From Plasmopara viticola (Eukaryota > Oomycota > Peronosporomycetes > Peronosporales > Peronosporaceae), in NCBI GenBank assembly GCA_001695595.3, contig MBPM02000068.1, positions 372,001 to 436,000 of the forward strand: a stretch of DNA of 64,000 bases, given 5' to 3'. Under the pieces are notes generated by a model. The model was not told the origin of the DNA and ran no database searches. It worked only from the letters and a program-made list of their open reading frames with translations. The first letter of the stretch is position 1. Every line of letters begins with the position of its first letter. Shown here one piece after another: positions 59,694 through 64,000 of this stretch. The position numbers and the translations under genes were made by a program.

Positions 59694-60248
59694 TCACAGT
59701 CCAGCCGCCGCACTTAATAGCTTCCGGTCGTGAATAGCCACAAAAGCCATTTCCATTTCCACGTCCTGCATAAGAGCAGAGTCTACAGGCGCGTCGTTCA
59801 TGGTCAAATCACTCTCCGTCTTATAATGCGCATTCTGCACGGCCTCAACTTGTTCATCACCCTCTTCGTCATCTTCTAGTTCTTCCTCCTCCTCATCGAC
59901 GTCCTCGTCCAACTCCGCGACAGTGCGCACCACAGGGCCTTTCTTCAGCGCCTCTTGCGTCACGTCAACCGCTGCTGAAATCTCTTCGTTTTCGTACACA
60001 AATCGCGTGTGTTTGCCCTGAAAAACCGGAAGCCCTCTTGCCACATTCTCTTCGTTGTGAAAAAATTCAGAGCGAGCGCCGAGCTTTGGCTGCGCACGCA
60101 CAATGGCGTTTAAACGCTCCACTTCTTGCGTCGTAAACTCCACCGCCTCGCGTTCATATTCAGAGATAGAAATTCGCTGTGCATACTGCTTTGGTCCTGT
60201 ATACGAGACGTCGTCCATGGCGTAATCCGTGTCCATCGTAATGCTCAA
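59694..60248 (-). CDS. uncharacterised acidic protein
   Basis: A single exon of 184 residues. The first 80 residues mix charged and aromatic positions (ISEYEREAVEFTTQEVERL). Residues of about 115-130 are strongly acidic (DEDVDEEEEELEDDEEGDE). There is no signal peptide or membrane segment. I do not recognise the family. The divergent start lies 96 bp from the next gene. The whole frame is clean and codon use resembles the neighbours, so I believe it is a real gene, probably nuclear or chromatin-associated (weak inference from the acidic region). Confidence 0.6.
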   Translation of the reverse strand: MSITMDTDYAMDDVSYTGPKQYAQRISISEYEREAVEFTTQEVERLNAIVRAQPKLGARSEFFHNEENVARGLPVFQGKHTRFVYENEEISAAVDVTQEALKKGPVVRTVAELDEDVDEEEEELEDDEEGDEQVEAVQNAHYKTESDLTMNDAPVDSALMQDVEMEMAFVAIHDRKLLSAAAGL

Positions 60249-60344
60249 TCGGTTTTTGACAAAACCGCTTTCAAATTTGAATGGTGACGGGCTTTCTGCA
60301 TTAACTATTGGGAAGTTTCGAAAATGATCTGCTCACTGTGAATA
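60249..60344. promoter_or_regulatory. bidirectional promoter region
   Basis: Only 96 bases lie between two divergent start codons. A TGCTCACTGTG stretch near 60331 could be an initiator for the plus-strand gene. Confidence 0.5.
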
Positions 60345-61259
60345 ATGTCGAATGGAGCGTTTGACCATCGCGGCAGCAGTATTGCAACCGCGGTGGATAC
60401 TTGCATTGAGCGCATTGTCGACCATTTTGAAAGCAACGACTCGGCGCTTCGCTTGGATGTGCTGCGGGCTCTGAGTAACCAAGCAAAGTTGGCGTTCGAA
60501 ACCACGCGCGTGCGTGAGCATCTCATTAAGCACCCAGTGTCTTCTGATTTGTATGCAGGTCTGACGAGTCAATCGCCAGTGTATAAGATACTGGTCGAGC
60601 AGCTGACTGTGGACAGCTGCAGCTGCGTTTATGACTTTCAGCGCAACGTCGTCATGACCACGGACGTGCGGTGGACGCTCGGGTCAAAATGCAGCCCAAA
60701 ACGCACCAAGAAGCGCAAAACAACGTCGAGTTCACTTCGTAAAGAGAAGACAACGATGCTTACAACGTACAGATTTGAGAGAGTAAGAAATGTAGAGAAG
60801 GACGAACGAGAGACTCTGATCAAGTTTACAGTCATCGTGGCTTTTGGAGACGAGGATGCAACTCCACGAGAGCTGCTGCACTTTGAGATGGCATGTGAGC
60901 ATGCATACCCCAAGAGTTACTACGAATCTCAGCAGCAAGTAGCAAGTGAAGAAATAGAGGACGACACAAAGGAGGAGACACAGACTCGACAGCAGCTCGA
61001 GGAAAAGGAGCAAGAGAACGACGAATGTGAGAGTATAGAACGGAACAAAAAGGATTTTGGCGAAGAGCTCCGTAGCTTCCGTTTTAGTAACGAGGTGCTG
61101 GTAGATATGGGTGGATGGATGGGAGCTGGTGACGAGGAGTTGGACCCCGTGGACGTCATTGGCTTCTTCATGGCGCTGCCCGTGTACGAGGACGAGTGGC
61201 TGATGGACGAGCGCGTATGTGAGATTCTTTTTCAAGGCGAAGAGAGCCCGCGAGAATGA
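60345..61259 (+). CDS. uncharacterised protein with acidic C-terminal region
   Basis: A single exon of 304 residues. An N-terminal helical segment (VDTCIERIVDHF and LRLDVLRALSNQAKLAFE) is followed by a basic stretch (KRTKKRKTTSSSLRKEK, about 122-138) that could act as a nuclear signal. A charged, Glu/Gln-rich helix (about 200-245) follows. Then comes a compact C-terminal segment with GGWMGAGDEELDPVDVIGFF. I do not recognise the family. Upstream is a divergent promoter and downstream, 181 bp away, the large gene in the same direction. Intact frame and clean ends support a real gene. Confidence 0.6.
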   Translation: MSNGAFDHRGSSIATAVDTCIERIVDHFESNDSALRLDVLRALSNQAKLAFETTRVREHLIKHPVSSDLYAGLTSQSPVYKILVEQLTVDSCSCVYDFQRNVVMTTDVRWTLGSKCSPKRTKKRKTTSSSLRKEKTTMLTTYRFERVRNVEKDERETLIKFTVIVAFGDEDATPRELLHFEMACEHAYPKSYYESQQQVASEEIEDDTKEETQTRQQLEEKEQENDECESIERNKKDFGEELRSFRFSNEVLVDMGGWMGAGDEELDPVDVIGFFMALPVYEDEWLMDERVCEILFQGEESPRE

Positions 61260-61440
61260 CAATGATGAGGTAGATGTAGACGGGGAGTAAGTAGCGATCG
61301 TATAGCTTTGACTATTGAGACGCCTTCAGCCGTCACGCAATGCTATTTCAAGCCGACTGGTGTAAGACGTTTCAATTGCTTTCGTCGTGTTAGGCATATT
61401 TCTTCTGCCGATCCCTGCGCTTATAAAAACAGCAAAAGAC

Positions 61441-64000
61441 ATGGTGGCGGCCAAGTATTTGAGCGTCCAAAGCAGCAAACAGACTCTACAGCGCCCCCCG
61501 TCACTAACGCGCGACGATTGCATTGATGACTTGTATGAAAACAATGCATTTGGCGACGAAGACGATGCGCTCGAGAAGGCTACAGCAAAGGCGGAAAGGA
61601 AAATGATGTCAAACGCTGTGGAGCCGCAAGGAGTCAAAGGGGCTTTTGACAGCAAAAGCCAGGGACACAAGGTGCACTTTGACGTATGGGTAGCTCGAAA
61701 GGACAAGTACGAACGTATGGCACGAGCATTGGCTCAGTTGGATTCGAGCCGCGCTGCTAGCGAGGATTCTTGGCTAGAGGTAGCGGTGGCCCTTGCAGCG
61801 ACCGATTGTCAGCTCAAGACAGGCAAGACGTCGGCTTGTGACTGTGCAGGCGTGTGTCGTGAGCCTGCACATTCTGTGGTCAGGCAGCGCACGCGTTGTC
61901 AGTGTCCAGCACAGAAATGTTCGCTATGCAAACGCTGCGTTGGTACGAAGCCAGGAGCAATAAATCCAAAAATGATTGCAGTGCTAGAGCAATACGAAGG
62001 AGTCCTTGGCAAATCTCTTGATAGTACGCGAGACATATTGACACTTGCAGGAAGACTTGTTCGCACCGGTGAAAGCCAGAGCCTTAGTTTGCAGAATGGA
62101 AACTCCATCCGCATCACCACAGCTGCTTATCGAATGGCGAAAACCGTCCTGGCGCAGTGCAGTGTTTTGGAATCAGCAGAAGGGGTGAGACTTCAACGCC
62201 CTTGCACGTGCCCCGTGCGCCCATTGGGAGACCTGTGGGTGAAGTGGAGCACGAAAAACCACACGTTCTCACGCGTGCCGCTCACTGAAGACGAAGCGAA
62301 ACAATTTTCAGCAGGCACGCGACAAATGATGGATTCCGAGAAAAGTGAAGACGGTGTTACGACATACTACATGACTCTGAAATGGCACGCAGCCGTCAAG
62401 CCACAGAAGGGGGATACCGCCAAGATTGCTGCCCGGCGGGCGCTCTCGACAGACCAAAAGAGGCAAAACGCTTTTTTCCTTGGACTTTGTAAGAAATACT
62501 GGCAAAAAGCCCAACTACGCGTGGCTGAATATCTTCAAAAGACGTTGAGTGCAGCAAATGACAATGCGCAAGGCTCTGGCAAAGGAACGGCGGATGTCGA
62601 AATGGCGGCACTGAACTGTCTTGGCGTGCGGCGTATGTTGCATTGGTTAGAAGAAGATGCAGAAGCTTTGGAAAACGCTCGTCAGGAAGATGCTCGTGAG
62701 AAAGCCGAGGGAGGAATCGTGGCACACAATGCGTGGGTACGGCGGAAGGACCGCCTCCGTATTCGAATGCCAGCTTCGAAGGCAAATGACGGCGTGCGAC
62801 CTACTCGACATATACCACCACCTCGTTTTGACTTTTCCATGGGCTCTGGTGTAGTGCGCCATAAGCGGCCTTGCCGTCCACCAAGCTCGACCGCTGAGCT
62901 CATGCAGAATAGCGGGCTCAAGTACGTCCATGCGATGAGTGAAGGTTTCCAGGGTCGTGGTGGAGACTTGGAGAAAAGCAAGCAGGTGCTTGTCCAACAG
63001 GGCCATGTGCTGCGCGAGAACTTTGATCAAGACATCGCAGATGACGACGAAGATCCCGACTCAAAGCCTTTTTCTAAAGACCGCTATCTTTTTGAGCGCC
63101 GCAACAACCCAGCACTTCGTGAAAAAGTGGAAGGAGATCGCCGTCGACGAGAGCAAAGTCATGAAAGCTATGCAGCTTGGATAGCACACAAGGCAATGCG
63201 AGACAAAGCAGTCAAGTTCATGAAGCACCTTCCATCGCCACGAGATGGGGCAAAGAGTGACTTGGCCGGCGACAGCAAGGCTGAGTACGAAAACGATTTC
63301 GATGAGGACTTATGTCCAAGTGGTCCTGTGACGCCAGCGGCGATGCGTTGGGAAGCGGTTGGGGAAGCACTTAAAGCCATAGACCGCAATTTGTTGGAGA
63401 CGTGGGTGCGTTGGAGTCGTGGCTTTCGCAGTGCTGGGCGCTGCCGTGCATTCTGGGAAAGCTTTGCTCCAATAAGTTGTGACGTCCATTGTGCGTCTTC
63501 GCCATTGCGAGATGTGTTTCTCAAGCTGCTACATCGTCCGTCGGGCGTTAATTATCGACAGGCTTGCGTTGAATTTTGCACAAAGCGGTACAAACAGGCT
63601 TTGGCTCGCGGTGATAACGTCACTGAAGACGGCGACGAGCTTGACGAAGAGCTGCAGGATGACAAGCTTATCACACGGTATGGATTAATAACTGGACGTG
63701 AGCTAGCCGTCCTTGTTCGTGGTCTTGGGGTTGTGTTGCAGCCAGAGGAAACGCAGCGGCTCGTAGAATTCTTTACTGACCCTGAAGAGGTCCAAGAATC
63801 AAGAGTGGCAAACCGAATAAAGTTAAAGTCGTTTCTAGCTGTCTTGGGAGACGAACGTCGCGCATTATGTCGTGGAGACACGGAGCAATTGCTGAGCTCG
63901 ATCTGTATGTGGGAGACTGTGTGCCACGAATGTGGCATGTTGAATGCCTTTCAGCTCGTACTCGGTACGGAAGGTTCCAGTCATCGACGTCGCGCAGAGC
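61441..64000 (+). CDS. large uncharacterised protein, 5' part only
   Basis: From the ATG at 61441 one frame stays open for 853 codons and runs off the window without a stop, so the gene is partial. The frame is also open upstream to a TAA at 61360, but with no other ATG. A TATA-like TTATAAAA lies 20 bases before the start. Residues of about 130-165 are Cys-rich (CDCAGVC, CQCPAQKCSLCKRC), followed by CTCPVRP near 258. The rest is hydrophilic, with Lys/Arg/Glu-rich helices. Near the end of the window, GRELAVLVRGLGVVLQPEE with FFTDPEE and LKSFLAVLGDERR resembles an EF-hand-like helix pair without clear calcium ligands. I cannot name the family. Codon use and a long open frame make it convincing as a gene. 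A cytoskeletal or axonemal role is only a guess. Confidence 0.75.
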   Translation, partial: MVAAKYLSVQSSKQTLQRPPSLTRDDCIDDLYENNAFGDEDDALEKATAKAERKMMSNAVEPQGVKGAFDSKSQGHKVHFDVWVARKDKYERMARALAQLDSSRAASEDSWLEVAVALAATDCQLKTGKTSACDCAGVCREPAHSVVRQRTRCQCPAQKCSLCKRCVGTKPGAINPKMIAVLEQYEGVLGKSLDSTRDILTLAGRLVRTGESQSLSLQNGNSIRITTAAYRMAKTVLAQCSVLESAEGVRLQRPCTCPVRPLGDLWVKWSTKNHTFSRVPLTEDEAKQFSAGTRQMMDSEKSEDGVTTYYMTLKWHAAVKPQKGDTAKIAARRALSTDQKRQNAFFLGLCKKYWQKAQLRVAEYLQKTLSAANDNAQGSGKGTADVEMAALNCLGVRRMLHWLEEDAEALENARQEDAREKAEGGIVAHNAWVRRKDRLRIRMPASKANDGVRPTRHIPPPRFDFSMGSGVVRHKRPCRPPSSTAELMQNSGLKYVHAMSEGFQGRGGDLEKSKQVLVQQGHVLRENFDQDIADDDEDPDSKPFSKDRYLFERRNNPALREKVEGDRRRREQSHESYAAWIAHKAMRDKAVKFMKHLPSPRDGAKSDLAGDSKAEYENDFDEDLCPSGPVTPAAMRWEAVGEALKAIDRNLLETWVRWSRGFRSAGRCRAFWESFAPISCDVHCASSPLRDVFLKLLHRPSGVNYRQACVEFCTKRYKQALARGDNVTEDGDELDEELQDDKLITRYGLITGRELAVLVRGLGVVLQPEETQRLVEFFTDPEEVQESRVANRIKLKSFLAVLGDERRALCRGDTEQLLSSICMWETVCHECGMLNAFQLVLGTEGSSHRRRAE

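Noticed and set aside
60732..61262. 176-codon minus-strand ORF with hydrophobic leucine stretches
   Set aside because: It is antisense to an intact plus-strand gene rich in Glu/Gln codons, which produce Leu/Val-like complements.
1..64000. RXLR-EER effector genes
   Set aside because: I looked for a signal peptide followed by RXLR and an acidic EER in the ORFs and saw none.
1..64000. CRISPR arrays, bacterial operons and viral genes
   Set aside because: The genes have eukaryotic introns and families; no regular spacer array, ribosome binding sites or viral motifs were found.

Overview
The window looks like nuclear DNA of an oomycete (Peronosporales: Phytophthora or downy mildew type). The coding genes have short introns of about 50-80 nt with GT..AG ends. 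At least three promoters resemble the oomycete Inr plus FPR core element. The best-recognised products (TOM1-like VHS-GAT protein, ZCRB1, MPP6, HECT ligase, BK-type K+ channel, WRAP73, RGS protein, NAM/Myb-like factor) are general eukaryotic families. A decayed Mutator-like transposase and other transposon debris fill the spaces. Introns were placed by eye from splice consensus, reading phase and family conservation; no alignment was run.

Layout: (a) 1-2.2 kb has no recognisable gene. (b) 2.2-6.9 kb holds an LEA/amphipathic-repeat gene (paralogue 1) convergent with a TOM1-like endosomal adaptor. (c) 7.0-18.4 kb is a gene-poor tract with a decayed MULE transposase, a broken DExH helicase fragment, a candidate terminal inverted repeat pair and undefined debris. 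(d) 18.5-22.7 kb is a compact island: MPP6-like (+), ZCRB1-like (-) and a UBE3A-like HECT ligase (-), separated by only 57-69 bp. (e) 22.7-35.2 kb is a second desert. It contains a roughly 1.1 kb element with long terminal inverted repeats and a 6-bp candidate target duplication (33759-34856); inside it lies a decayed coiled-coil gene piece. (f) 35.2-46.3 kb is an island: LEA-like paralogue 2, a BK-like potassium channel in nine exons, WRAP73 (convergent with the channel), a NAM/Myb-like factor (divergent from WRAP73) and LEA-like paralogue 3. (g) 46.3-58.4 kb is mostly debris, interrupted by the tandem intronless paralogues 4 and 5. (h) 58.4-64 kb is an island with an RGS-domain protein, two uncharacterised genes in divergent arrangement, and the start of a very large gene that runs off the window.

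The most distinctive content is a five-member family of hydrophilic, helical, repeat-rich proteins spread over 52 kb among unrelated genes. Three members share an intron at the same position, two members share a core promoter block, and one has expanded by a 66-bp internal duplication. Their features suggest LEA-like or lipid-droplet-coat-like proteins, but the function is unknown. Two otherwise well-conserved genes (HECT ligase and RGS protein) need one-base corrections to read through conserved motifs. This points either to sequencing undercalls or to recent decay.
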